From NCBI GenBank assembly GCA_025057015.1, contig JANWYG010000018.1:62001-126000 (forward strand): a stretch of DNA of 64,000 nucleotides, read 5' to 3'. Of the stretch, positions 54,057 through 62,671 are shown in pieces (position 1 is the stretch's first letter; each line of letters opens with the position of its first letter). The notes under the pieces were generated by a model. It made no database searches. It worked only from the letters and a program-made list of their open reading frames with translations, and was not told the DNA's origin. The stretch is from Blastocatellia bacterium (lineage in GTDB: Bacteria > Acidobacteriota > Blastocatellia > Chloracidobacteriales > JADJPF01). Position numbers and translations under genes: made by a program.

Positions 54057-54083
54057 GGTAGCGTATCAATATGATACGCTACC
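54057..54083 (+). repeat. Perfect 12-base inverted repeat downstream of nfu
   Basis: GGTAGCGTATCA (54057-54068), three-base loop ATA, then TGATACGCTACC (54072-54083). It lies 20 bases past the nfu stop without a direct T-run, though TTTT follows at 54097-54100. It may be a weak terminator or a binding site. The rest of the 342-base gap holds a promoter at 54209-54238 and no gene. Confidence 0.6.
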
Positions 54084-54208
54084 AGCAATCAAGGCCTTTT
54101 CTCGTGTAGCTATTTGACACACAAAAAAGGCAGATAAGCTCTGAGAGATCGCAAATACACTGGATGTAAATACTTGATAAATCTTGATTTACAACTATGT
54201 GTATCTAA

Positions 54209-54238
54209 ATGACACGGATATTATCTTCGGGGTATAAT
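54209..54238 (+). promoter_or_regulatory. Promoter of the radical SAM cassette
   Basis: ATGACA (54209-54214) and perfect TATAAT (54233-54238), 18-base spacer. The expected start near 54245 leaves a leader of about 135 bases before the ATG at 54380. Confidence 0.62.
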
Positions 54239-54379
54239 GATCGTTTTTTCATTGGTATCTGTTAATTTATTGTTTACGTTAGGTTTAGCGTTCATTTCTA
54301 TTAGTGGTATGTTGTTTGCTTAGTATAAGAATCAAGGATAGTTCAAGGTGAAGTTTTTCGTGAAGAGCTGGAAGCTGGT

Positions 54380-55453
54380 ATGTCTGGGAAAGTACCGAAC
54401 AGAGATCCTTTGCACAGGAAATACCGTGAGCTGAAGTTAATAGCTAAGGGGTTACTATTTACCGAGCATCCGGTAGTTGCGCACGTCATACCTATTCGTC
54501 GTTGCAATCTGGCATGTGGTTACTGCAACGAATTCGATGATTATTCGAAGCCGGTGCCAGTCGAAGTCATGAAGGATAGAATTGACTATCTGGCAAGGCT
54601 AGGGCTTTCTGCGCTGGTCTTTAGTGGTGGCGAGCCTCTATTACATCCTCAATTAGAAGAATTAGTGGCGCATGCTCGTAGTTCGGGCCTGCTGGTAGGG
54701 TTAATAACTAATGGCTATTTGTTGACAGTAGACAGGATACAGAAGCTCAATGCTGCAGGGCTCGACTACATGCAGATCAGTATAGATAACATCGAGCCGG
54801 ATGAGGTTTCGGTAAAGAGTCTAAAGGTGCTCGATAAGAAGTTAAGGATGCTCTATGAGCATGCCACTTTTGGAGTGAACATCAACTCTGTAATAGGTGG
54901 TGGAGTAAGGAATCCCGAAGATGCACTTACCATAGGTAAGCGGGCAGTGGAGCTAGGTTTTTCGACTACGGTAGGGATCATACACGACGGACGGGGGCAG
55001 CTGACGAAGCTAAGTGTTTTGGAACAGAGAGTATTTGAGCAGCTACGTCGGATGGGTAAGACAAGCTATGCTCGGTTTAACAAGTTTCAGGACAACTTAG
55101 CGGCAGGCAAGCCAAATGATTGGCGTTGTCGAGCTGGCAGTCGGTATTTGTACGTTTGCGAGGATGGGCTTGTGCACTACTGTTCTCAGCGTCGTGGCTA
55201 TCCGGGCGTTCCTTTGTCAGAATACACTCGCGAGGACATCCGAAGGGAGTATTACACGAAGAAGGACTGTGCTCCTTTTTGTACTGTGGCGTGTGTGCAC
55301 AAGGTGGCTACGTTGGATAACTGGCGTAATCCACAGACTTTGCCCGATCCTGCTGCTGGTTTAGAAGCTGCGCCTCAGCTTGTGCAACTTAGGCGTTCGG
55401 CGCTCACGCCGGGTAAGGTCAAGAAGAAGTTACAGGTGGTAAATGCTGAGTAA
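54380..55453 (+). CDS. Radical SAM protein with Cys-rich SPASM-like tail
   Basis: 357 residues. The 4Fe-4S motif RCNLACGYC gives Cys 42, 46 and 49, followed by [21 protein letters not shown] and YMQISIDNI. The C-terminus has further Cys: WRCRAG, YVCEDG, VHYCSQ and [12 protein letters not shown], enough for one extra cluster. It resembles HpnH and related lipid-modifying radical SAM enzymes but is not clearly HpnH, whose motif is CNLACxGC. Substrate not known. It lies 54 bases upstream of the large radical SAM gene and shares its promoter and terminator. Confidence 0.86.
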   Translation: MSGKVPNRDPLHRKYRELKLIAKGLLFTEHPVVAHVIPIRRCNLACGYCNEFDDYSKPVPVEVMKDRIDYLARLGLSALVFSGGEPLLHPQLEELVAHARSSGLLVGLITNGYLLTVDRIQKLNAAGLDYMQISIDNIEPDEVSVKSLKVLDKKLRMLYEHATFGVNINSVIGGGVRNPEDALTIGKRAVELGFSTTVGIIHDGRGQLTKLSVLEQRVFEQLRRMGKTSYARFNKFQDNLAAGKPNDWRCRAGSRYLYVCEDGLVHYCSQRRGYPGVPLSEYTREDIRREYYTKKDCAPFCTVACVHKVATLDNWRNPQTLPDPAAGLEAAPQLVQLRRSALTPGKVKKKLQVVNAE

Positions 55454-55507
55454 TTAACAGGAAGGTGTGCGAGCCTCCCAAGAAGTTTCGTGGAAGGAGA
55501 GGGATAA

Positions 55508-57547
55508 ATGAGTTCTTTGAAGAAAGCTTTGGAAAAGGGAATAAGCGTAGTAGCTGGAAAGACGTTCGACGCCATACAGTTCTTCAACCAATTCAGGCCG
55601 GGAGCGGCTTTTATTCCCAAATGGTCTGATAAGCCGATGCTCAAGTCTTGGCAAAAGAGCAAGCCGGTACTAGGTTGGCCACGTACTACTGATTCGCTTT
55701 GTCCTAAGTGCGTGAAAGAGGCTAGAGCTGCAATACTAAGCGGTGAAGTAGACTACCGGGTACTTATTAACGAAAAGGTAGGCGAGATAAAGGCGCAGAT
55801 TATCGAGCGTGATAATCAAATCTGGATGGTCAAGGAGTGTCCTATACATGGGAAGTTTGAGGACATCATGGCTATAGATGCCAGGTTCTTGGCGCATATC
55901 GAGGCTAATTTTCCTGGTCGTGATATCCGAGCTCATAACGATGAGAAGTTACACAATCACGGTAGCAGCACTATCAAGTACGGTCGTGGAGCGGTACTTA
56001 CTGTAGATCTTACCAACCGTTGCAACATGATGTGCGATCCTTGCTTTATGGATGCAAACCAGGTGGGCTTCGTGCATGAGTTGTCCTGGGATGATATTAA
56101 GGAAATACTGGATAACGCGATTTCTATCAAGCCACGCAGACAGCTATCGGTTCAGTTTTCGGGTGGCGAGCCTACTTTGTCGCCCTACTTTCTTGATGCT
56201 ATAGCCTATGCTAGAAGGATAGGCTATAACAGTGTACAAGCTGCTACTAATGGGATAGAGTTTGCAAAGGACATAAACTTTGCTCGTCGTGCTGCTGAAG
56301 CCGGGCTGCGGTATGTCTATTTGCAGTTTGATGGCATAGGTAATGACGCAAATAGCCATCGTCATATAGGAAATCTGTTCGATGTGAAGCTTCGTGCTAT
56401 CAACAATATTCACGAAGCTGGCATAGAAATAGTCTTAGTAACTACGCTCGTCAATGGTGTAAATAACGATCAGGTGGGACGGATCATTGAATTTGCGCTC
56501 GATAATCCCAAGAAGATAGCTTTTCTAGCCTTCCAACCTGTTTCTTTTACCGGTCGTGACGAGGATATTACAGATGAACGGCGCATGCGGCAGCGGTATA
56601 CGCTGTCTCATCTAGCAAGGGACGTGAAAGAGCAGACGGGGCTTACAGAGCCTACCCGCGACTGGTTCCCACTGTCACTAATGGGAGCTTTTGCCGATTT
56701 TGCGGATCTGGTCCATGGGCCTAAAGCAGAATGGGGGCAGGTCAGCTGTGGTTGCCATCCGAATTGTGGGGTAGGCACAGCGCTTATGATTAATAAAGAG
56801 ACGAAGGAAATGGCTCCAGTACCGCAATTTTTGAACATATCTGGTTTGGTCAAAGATATGACGAAAATTACTGATGCAGGTCGAGGCAAGTGGATGTCTA
56901 ACTTCATGATGGCCTTGGCGCTGCTGAAGAACTATGATCCTTATGGCGCCCCAAAGAGCTTTTCCTTGCTCGACATGCTCAAGAAGTTTGACAAGTCTTT
57001 TGGACTTACTGGTAAAAACTATGGCCGTGTAGACGGCAAACGGACTATGGAGGATATCCAGAAGAGACGTTCTGATCCCTGGAACTTCTTGTTTGTAGCG
57101 GGTATGTGGTTTCAGGATCTATTCAACTATGACTTTCGTCGCACCGAGATGTGTATCATTCCGTACGGTACTCAGGAAGGTGAAATTTCTTTCTGTGCTT
57201 ACAATACCGGTATAGGCTGGCGCAACATAATAGAAGACATGTACCAGAACGCCACCGTGGCTAAGTGGTACAAGGAATATGGCCGGCACGAGATCTTTGC
57301 CAACAACAAGAACGTCAAACTGGATTCCTATGAGCATAGTTTAGTGGTAAATCCAGAAGCTGCTGCTGCTGTACGTCAGCGTGAGACTGATAAACCAATG
57401 ACTGCTAAGGATGAGCTTAGGATGATGAAGAAGATGTATCAGCAGAGTGTTCTCAAGCAGCTCGGAGTAAAATCCGATCCTAGCGAGAAGCTTGTACAGC
57501 TTGTGCCAAAGCGCCGCAGCGGTTCGTTGGCTTCACCTTCTAGATAG
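55508..57547 (+). CDS. Large radical SAM protein, Tes/MSS-like (candidate membrane-spanning lipid synthase)
   Basis: 679 residues. The N-terminal part has a Cys set CPKC (65, 68) and ECPIHG (111), like the zinc/FeS site of Tes (MJ0619 family). The SAM cluster motif RCNMMCDPCFMDAN gives Cys 172, 176 and 179; then FSGGEPTLSPYF, QAATNGIEFA and LQFDGIG. A second Cys group VSCGCHPNCGVG and a third MCIIPYGT..ISFCAYNTG lie in the C-terminal half. Relatives join lipid tails by C-C bond formation (archaeal GDGT; bacterial diabolic acids). Acidobacteria make iso-diabolic acid, so this is a plausible candidate, not proven. GGAGAGGG precedes the ATG. Confidence 0.88.
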   Translation: MSSLKKALEKGISVVAGKTFDAIQFFNQFRPGAAFIPKWSDKPMLKSWQKSKPVLGWPRTTDSLCPKCVKEARAAILSGEVDYRVLINEKVGEIKAQIIERDNQIWMVKECPIHGKFEDIMAIDARFLAHIEANFPGRDIRAHNDEKLHNHGSSTIKYGRGAVLTVDLTNRCNMMCDPCFMDANQVGFVHELSWDDIKEILDNAISIKPRRQLSVQFSGGEPTLSPYFLDAIAYARRIGYNSVQAATNGIEFAKDINFARRAAEAGLRYVYLQFDGIGNDANSHRHIGNLFDVKLRAINNIHEAGIEIVLVTTLVNGVNNDQVGRIIEFALDNPKKIAFLAFQPVSFTGRDEDITDERRMRQRYTLSHLARDVKEQTGLTEPTRDWFPLSLMGAFADFADLVHGPKAEWGQVSCGCHPNCGVGTALMINKETKEMAPVPQFLNISGLVKDMTKITDAGRGKWMSNFMMALALLKNYDPYGAPKSFSLLDMLKKFDKSFGLTGKNYGRVDGKRTMEDIQKRRSDPWNFLFVAGMWFQDLFNYDFRRTEMCIIPYGTQEGEISFCAYNTGIGWRNIIEDMYQNATVAKWYKEYGRHEIFANNKNVKLDSYEHSLVVNPEAAAAVRQRETDKPMTAKDELRMMKKMYQQSVLKQLGVKSDPSEKLVQLVPKRRSGSLASPSR

Positions 57548-57596
57548 AACCTAGATTGAAACATGCGGTGAGACCTGGATGAAACCTCGCGCAAAT

Positions 57597-57630
57597 GCTC
57601 CGGCAGCTTTCCTCTGCCGGAGCCTCTTTT
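57597..57630 (+). terminator. Strong terminator of the radical SAM cassette
   Basis: GCTCCGGCAG (57597-57606), loop CTTTCCT, then CTGCCGGAGC (57614-57623), a perfect ten-base G-C-rich stem, followed by CTCTTTT. Confidence 0.88.
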
Positions 57631-58038
57631 GCTTTATGAAGCAACTGCTCGCTTAAAGACCTCCAAGCTTAATATTGCTACCATCTATTTTGCGATAAAA
57701 CTTCTCAGCTTTCCTACGCGCCTGCTTTCCACTCTTGCAACTGTCAAGTTAGTTGACTGGCGACAAGTAACTTGTCTATTTTGCTAAATTGTTCATAAAT
57801 CTGGATTAAACCCTAGAAATAGAAGCCTTCGGCACATATGCTGTATATCTAGTATACACTTTATTCGAAGTTTGTTATGCCGAGTAATCTGTAGGTTGGT
57901 GGGGGTGAGCTCGGTAACTGAATGGTTGTTCAGCATTTTGGTATATTGAGATGGCAGTAAAGAACGAATGGCACGAAATTTGCTTAGTAGGATGGGTAAT
58001 ATTTGAGATCTTGGTATAAAGAGGAGAACTAGATAAGG
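57631..58038 (+). other. Intergenic gap before the S8 protease gene
   Basis: No gene seen. A possible promoter TTGACT-18-TATTTT sits near 57750-57785 and overlaps an inverted repeat (CAAGTTA..TAACTTG). AT-rich sequence with TATAAA around 58014 precedes the S8 ATG. None is strong enough to name separately. Confidence 0.3.
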
Positions 58039-61000
58039 ATGAAGCGGATAGCATTGCTAATGATAGGAATAGTGATGGCGGTACTGCTTTATAGCAGCAC
58101 GGCATCGCTACAGGAAGGTAATCCAAAGCAGCTGGGTGGTAGTCTTGCAGGGACAGAGGTTAGCGTGGATGCTATGCCTCAGGCATATATAAATGGCGGC
58201 AGTTTACATAAAGTATTTATAGACAACACGAATGAGGCTCTCTATGACTCACTTCGTGCTCAGAACGCTATAGTGAACGAGATTGACTACGGCAGCTATA
58301 AGATGCTTGTCATTGATGAGAACGCTATAGGTGGTCGCTCTCAAATTTATGCTTTGCCGGTTCCAATACGTGACGATCAGAACCTAATTGCTTTGAACGG
58401 TTATATTCTAGACACTACTAATCCAGATGCCACTTATAATGCTCTTCCTGCAGACCTACGGAAAGGCGAAATGCTTCAGGCGTTGCGTAAGGGCACATCG
58501 CCTACAAGTGGACTGTATCTTGTACAGTTCGTAGGGCCGATTCAAGATTCTTGGTTGGACGCTCTGCGTGCGACTGGGGCTGAGATAGTAAGCTACATGC
58601 CATCAAACGCCTATGTCGTACGTGCTAACAACTATGCTGCAGCTAGCCTTGCCGTACTGAAGCAGCAGCAAGATTATATCCAGTTTGTAGGTGATTATGA
58701 ACCGGCCTTTAGGCTTTCCTCAGATCTAAGAGCAATGCGTCAGCTACCAGCTGGTACTCCGATTAAGGTAGTCGTACAAGTTATAGACGGTCCTGAAGCT
58801 GAATCGACGATGGCTACCTTGAGAGCAATTGCTACTGAATTTGAGCAATCCTATCAGGTACTCAACTATCACAACTGTGAGTTGACGGTAGATGCTGCGA
58901 AGCTAGCTGAAATAGCCAAGCTTGATAATGTCTTTGGTATAGATGAGCGTGGCGAGCGTCGTTTGCTAGATGAAGCCCAAGGGCAAATACTAGCTGGCAA
59001 TCTTTCGGGTAGCGCTCCTTCAGGGCCTGGCTACTTGAGTTGGCTTTCTGGCAAAGGATTTAATAGTTCTCAATTTACCTCTTTTAGCGTCAACGTGGTA
59101 GACGATGCGTACTCGCTTACTGGGCATCCCGATCTTCCAAGCAGCCGCGTAGCTTTTCAGAACAATCCGACCAACCAGACGGGAGCACAAGGAGGGCACG
59201 GTTTCCTCGATGCTCACATAGTTGCTGGGTATAACGATGGTACCGGCAGCGCTTATGAAGACTCTCTCGGTTATAACTATGGCCTTGGCATAGCCCCGTG
59301 GGCAAGAGTTGGGGCTACTGCAATCTTCGGCAGTGGTAGCTCGAATCCTACGTCGTGGGAGAACACAGCTTACGGTCAAGGTGCGAGGATATCAACCAAC
59401 TCTTGGGGTTACACTGGTACTTCTAATCGCAGGTACAACAGCTACGCACAAGAGTTTGACCGCATAGTGCGTGATGCTCAAAGTGGCGTTTCTGGTAATC
59501 AGCAGCTGATAGTGGTCTTTGCTGCTGGTAATGATGGCTCTGCAGCGAATACCGTAAGCAGCCCTGCGACAGCTAAGAATGTTATCACTGTTGGTGCAAG
59601 CGAGAACTATCGTCAGACAGGTACGGATGGTTGTGCTGTGGGCAACAGCGGCGCTGATAATGCGAATGACATAATTAATTTTTCGAGCCGAGGGCCGGTC
59701 AATTCTTCTGGTGGTGATGGTCGCGTTAAGCCTGATATTATGGCTCCTGGTACGCACATTCAGGCAGGTGTACCGCAATCGAACTATGATGGAAGCAGCG
59801 TTTGCAACAAGTACTGGCCGTCCGGGCAGACGCTTTACGGCTGGTCAAGCGGTACTTCACACTCTTGCCCTGCAGTTGCTGGTGGAGCAGCGCTACTTTA
59901 TCAAGATTTCCTCAACAAAGGTAGGCCGGCGCCTAGCCCTGCTATGGTGAAGGCGTACTTGATGAACTCGGCTACTTATATGACTGGTGTTGGTGCGAAC
60001 GATACGCTGCCGTCAAACAATCAAGGTATGGGTCGTATGGATCTCGGCCGGGCGTTTGACTCTACTCCCAGAATACTTGTAGATCAGACCCAAACGCTGG
60101 GTGCTACGGGTGAGACGTACACGGTTACTGGTTCTGTAGCTAACACTAGTCAGCCGTTCCGCGTGACCTTAGCTTGGACTGATGCTCCTGGACCGACGAC
60201 TGGTGCTCCTTGGGTAAACAATCTTGACCTAGAAGTGACTATTAACGGCACAACTTACAGAGGGAACGTCTTTTCCGGTGCTAACTCTACTACGGGTGGC
60301 ACGGCTGATTCTAAGAACAACGTCGAGTCAGTCTTCCTACCTGCTGGTGTTTCGGGTAACTTCACGGTGACGGTAAGAGCTACTAACATAGCTGGTGATG
60401 GGGTACCTGGAAACAGCGACACTACAGATCAGGACTTTGCACTGGTTATCTATAACGCAAATACTGGGACATCTGCTTCGCCTACGATCGGCGTTTCTCC
60501 ATCGAGCCTGAGCTTTAGCGCTACGGCTGGTGGTTCTAACCCAGCTTCTCAGACGCTCAGCATCACGAACACTGGCGGTGGCACGCTGAACTGGTCAGCT
60601 TCGGACAATGCTGCGTGGTTGACGCTTTCAAGCACTTCTGGTACGGCTCCTTCGAATGTGACGGCCTCTGTTAATATAAGTGGTCTTGCTGCTGGTACTT
60701 ACAATGCAACCATTACGATTACTGCTACTGGTGCTACTAACTCGCCTGTGACCGTGCCTGTTACTCTAACGGTAAGTTCTTCCGGCGGTGGCGGTGGTGG
60801 TACCGAACTTATAGTGAATGGCGGCTTTGAGGGCAGCGTATCACCGTGGGTAGGCTCTGGCAGCGGTGCACTGTATACCTCCAATGGTAACTATCCGCAC
60901 GCTGGTACGGGCTACATCTATATGGGTGCTGCAAACAGCGTTACTGGCGAGTACTATCAGCAGGTGAGCATACCTTCGACGGCTACCGGTACGTTGACCT

Positions 61001-61263
61001 TCTACCTGAATGTAAGCTCGTCTGAGACATCAACTACTACTCAGTATGACAGATTATTCGTCGAAGTACGAAGCACCAGCGGCACGTTGCTATCGACGCT
61101 AGCTACATACAGCAATCTAGACAAGGGTACTGCTGGTGTCTACAGTCAGAGAACTCTGAACGTCTCTGCCTACAAGGGACAAACAGTGAGGATACAGTTC
61201 CGAGTATCGACTGATTCTTCGCTGATTACAACCTTCAGAATAGATACAGTTTCGCTGAGGTAG
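58039..61263 (+). CDS. Secreted S8 subtilisin-like protease with BACON-like and C-terminal binding domains
   Basis: 1074 residues. Signal peptide MKRIALLMIGIVMAVLL. A ~300-residue N-terminal region precedes the S8 domain: Asp in VNVVDDAYSLTGHPDL, His in LDAHIVAGYNDG and Ser in GTSHSCPAVAGGAALL. The usual HGTHVAG is replaced by a longer GGHGFLDAHIVAG. A pre-C-terminal beta domain (~680-810) is followed by a BACON/ASPM-like repeat (~815-910: SPSSLSFSATAGGSN, NTGGGTLNWSAS) and a glycine linker, then a CBM-like sandwich (LIVNGGFEGSVSPW). Likely an extracellular or surface protease. Confidence 0.9.
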   Translation: MKRIALLMIGIVMAVLLYSSTASLQEGNPKQLGGSLAGTEVSVDAMPQAYINGGSLHKVFIDNTNEALYDSLRAQNAIVNEIDYGSYKMLVIDENAIGGRSQIYALPVPIRDDQNLIALNGYILDTTNPDATYNALPADLRKGEMLQALRKGTSPTSGLYLVQFVGPIQDSWLDALRATGAEIVSYMPSNAYVVRANNYAAASLAVLKQQQDYIQFVGDYEPAFRLSSDLRAMRQLPAGTPIKVVVQVIDGPEAESTMATLRAIATEFEQSYQVLNYHNCELTVDAAKLAEIAKLDNVFGIDERGERRLLDEAQGQILAGNLSGSAPSGPGYLSWLSGKGFNSSQFTSFSVNVVDDAYSLTGHPDLPSSRVAFQNNPTNQTGAQGGHGFLDAHIVAGYNDGTGSAYEDSLGYNYGLGIAPWARVGATAIFGSGSSNPTSWENTAYGQGARISTNSWGYTGTSNRRYNSYAQEFDRIVRDAQSGVSGNQQLIVVFAAGNDGSAANTVSSPATAKNVITVGASENYRQTGTDGCAVGNSGADNANDIINFSSRGPVNSSGGDGRVKPDIMAPGTHIQAGVPQSNYDGSSVCNKYWPSGQTLYGWSSGTSHSCPAVAGGAALLYQDFLNKGRPAPSPAMVKAYLMNSATYMTGVGANDTLPSNNQGMGRMDLGRAFDSTPRILVDQTQTLGATGETYTVTGSVANTSQPFRVTLAWTDAPGPTTGAPWVNNLDLEVTINGTTYRGNVFSGANSTTGGTADSKNNVESVFLPAGVSGNFTVTVRATNIAGDGVPGNSDTTDQDFALVIYNANTGTSASPTIGVSPSSLSFSATAGGSNPASQTLSITNTGGGTLNWSASDNAAWLTLSSTSGTAPSNVTASVNISGLAAGTYNATITITATGATNSPVTVPVTLTVSSSGGGGGGTELIVNGGFEGSVSPWVGSGSGALYTSNGNYPHAGTGYIYMGAANSVTGEYYQQVSIPSTATGTLTFYLNVSSSETSTTTQYDRLFVEVRSTSGTLLSTLATYSNLDKGTAGVYSQRTLNVSAYKGQTVRIQFRVSTDSSLITTFRIDTVSLR

Positions 61264-61285
61264 CGAAAGCTCATAAGAACTAGAA

Positions 61286-61317
61286 GGGGCTAGCCAGCTT
61301 GGCTAGCCTCTTTTATT
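61286..61317 (+). terminator. Terminator of the S8 protease gene
   Basis: GGCTAGCCA (61288-61296), loop GCT, TGGCTAGCC (61300-61308), a nine-base perfect stem, then TCTTTTATTT. Confidence 0.82.
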
Positions 61318-61351
61318 TCTTGTACTTCTTGCAAATAAGCTAAGCACTAGG

Positions 61352-61780
61352 CTAAGCACTGATATCACACTCTAAATAGATCTTCGGCCTTATAGAGTTT
61401 GAGACGAGGCACTTCTTTTCTGCCTTTTCGAGGATTTGACGGGCACGCTCGCGGTCGGATTCGTTTGCTAGTTTAAGCTTAGCGCGAAGGGTTATTTCGG
61501 TAAATTTGAACGAATAGTCACCGCGCTCTAGCTTGCCTGAGGCATAGCAGGAAAAGCTTTCAAACGCTAGCTTTGCAAGCTTGGCTATGGCTAAGAATGT
61601 CAGCATAAAGCAGGAGTTGACCGAAGCTACAAACAAATGCTCTGGTGTCCACAGTCCGCTGCGGCCGTGAAATTCAGGTGGAGAGCTGACTTCTAGCGTC
61701 TGTAATCCTTTGGATCTTAGTAAACCAGTACGTTCTTCTTGCCATTCTACTTCAACTTCATAAATGTAAGGAGAATTCAT
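61352..61780 (-). CDS. OsmC/Ohr-family peroxiredoxin-like protein
   Basis: 142 residues. WTPEHLFVASVNSCFMLTFLAIA holds the conserved Glu and first Cys; the second Cys is in KKCLVSNSI. These are the catalytic Cys pair of hydroperoxide reductases of the OsmC family. AGGAGG-like GGAGG precedes the ATG. Alone on the minus strand. Confidence 0.88.
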   Translation of the reverse strand: MNSPYIYEVEVEWQEERTGLLRSKGLQTLEVSSPPEFHGRSGLWTPEHLFVASVNSCFMLTFLAIAKLAKLAFESFSCYASGKLERGDYSFKFTEITLRAKLKLANESDRERARQILEKAEKKCLVSNSIRPKIYLECDISA

Positions 61781-62000
61781 CGTGTTCCTCCGATTTTGCT
61801 ATTAACTTGTTTATCTAGTTGCTCTTTAAGCCATAATTATCTTACTGTTATGAGTGGCTAATACACCACGATCGGTACTGCTTCGAGACTTGTTTTTGCT
61901 CTGATCTATTCAGTAATGCACTGTGATAGCAACTATGGGGTCTTAGTTAAGAGTCAAAAGCTTTATTGCATAGTTGCCTTGTCCTTAGTGCGGGAGCGAT

Positions 62001-62444
62001 TTATTTAAGCTCGATGCCGGTGGCTACAAACTGTATTTCTGTAGCAGTGCCATCGGGATTGTTTTGAAGTGTAACGCCTTCTTTAGCTAGGTGTTCGGCT
62101 TCGCTACGAGTATGGGTTTTGACGACGAGTTCGCCTTCTGCTTTTATGTGCTTACCTTTGGTAGAGTCAGTGGGCACGAAAAAGGCATAATCTTTGAAAG
62201 TGATTCGTAGTCTTTTCTTGGCTCCAGGGGCGGTTACTTGCACCCAACAGCCTTTCTTTTGGCAGAGTCTTTCTACAGTACCTTCAATGATTACCTTCTT
62301 GCCTAGGAATTCGTTTGGATTAGCTATCAGTTGTGCCAGTTCAACCTGAGGTGAGTTGCCTATTTCGGCACCTCGCTTGACTATTTCTTCGTTGAAGCTG
62401 CTGGTTGTTAAAACCGAGAGAAATAAAAGTGCTGCTATTTTCAT
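62001..62444 (-). CDS. Secreted DUF4920-like protein
   Basis: 147 residues. Signal peptide KIAALLFLSVLTTSSF. Mature part: FLGKKVIIEGTVERLCQKKGCWVQVTAP then RITFKDYAFFVPTDSTKG, the core of the DUF4920 family, which is an OB-fold-like domain with a paired Cys (CQKKGC). Function of the family is unknown. AAAGGAG precedes the ATG; an isolated TATAAT at 62487-62482 may be its -10 box. Confidence 0.78.
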   Translation of the reverse strand: MKIAALLFLSVLTTSSFNEEIVKRGAEIGNSPQVELAQLIANPNEFLGKKVIIEGTVERLCQKKGCWVQVTAPGAKKRLRITFKDYAFFVPTDSTKGKHIKAEGELVVKTHTRSEAEHLAKEGVTLQNNPDGTATEIQFVATGIELK

Positions 62445-62671
62445 ATTTTGATCTCCTTTGGGGAGTTTTAGCTGGCAAAATATTATAGATAACCAGCAAG
62501 TAAAGTTGAAGTTGTGGCATTGCGCTATATTAAATTACTAATAAAGACGGACACGGTTGACAGGAAAGTTATGGCTAGGCGAGAGCTTTGGTAAAGCAAC
62601 TGTTTTTATGGGCAAAGCTCTATATTAGGAGGACAATATAAACGCAGGGAGAGCAAAAAGGGAGTGAGGAG

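Noticed and set aside
54380-55453. Call as HpnH (adenosylhopane synthase)
   Set aside because: The Cys motif is CNLACGYC, not the CNLACxGC of HpnH, and the tail has extra Cys; only the general fold matches.
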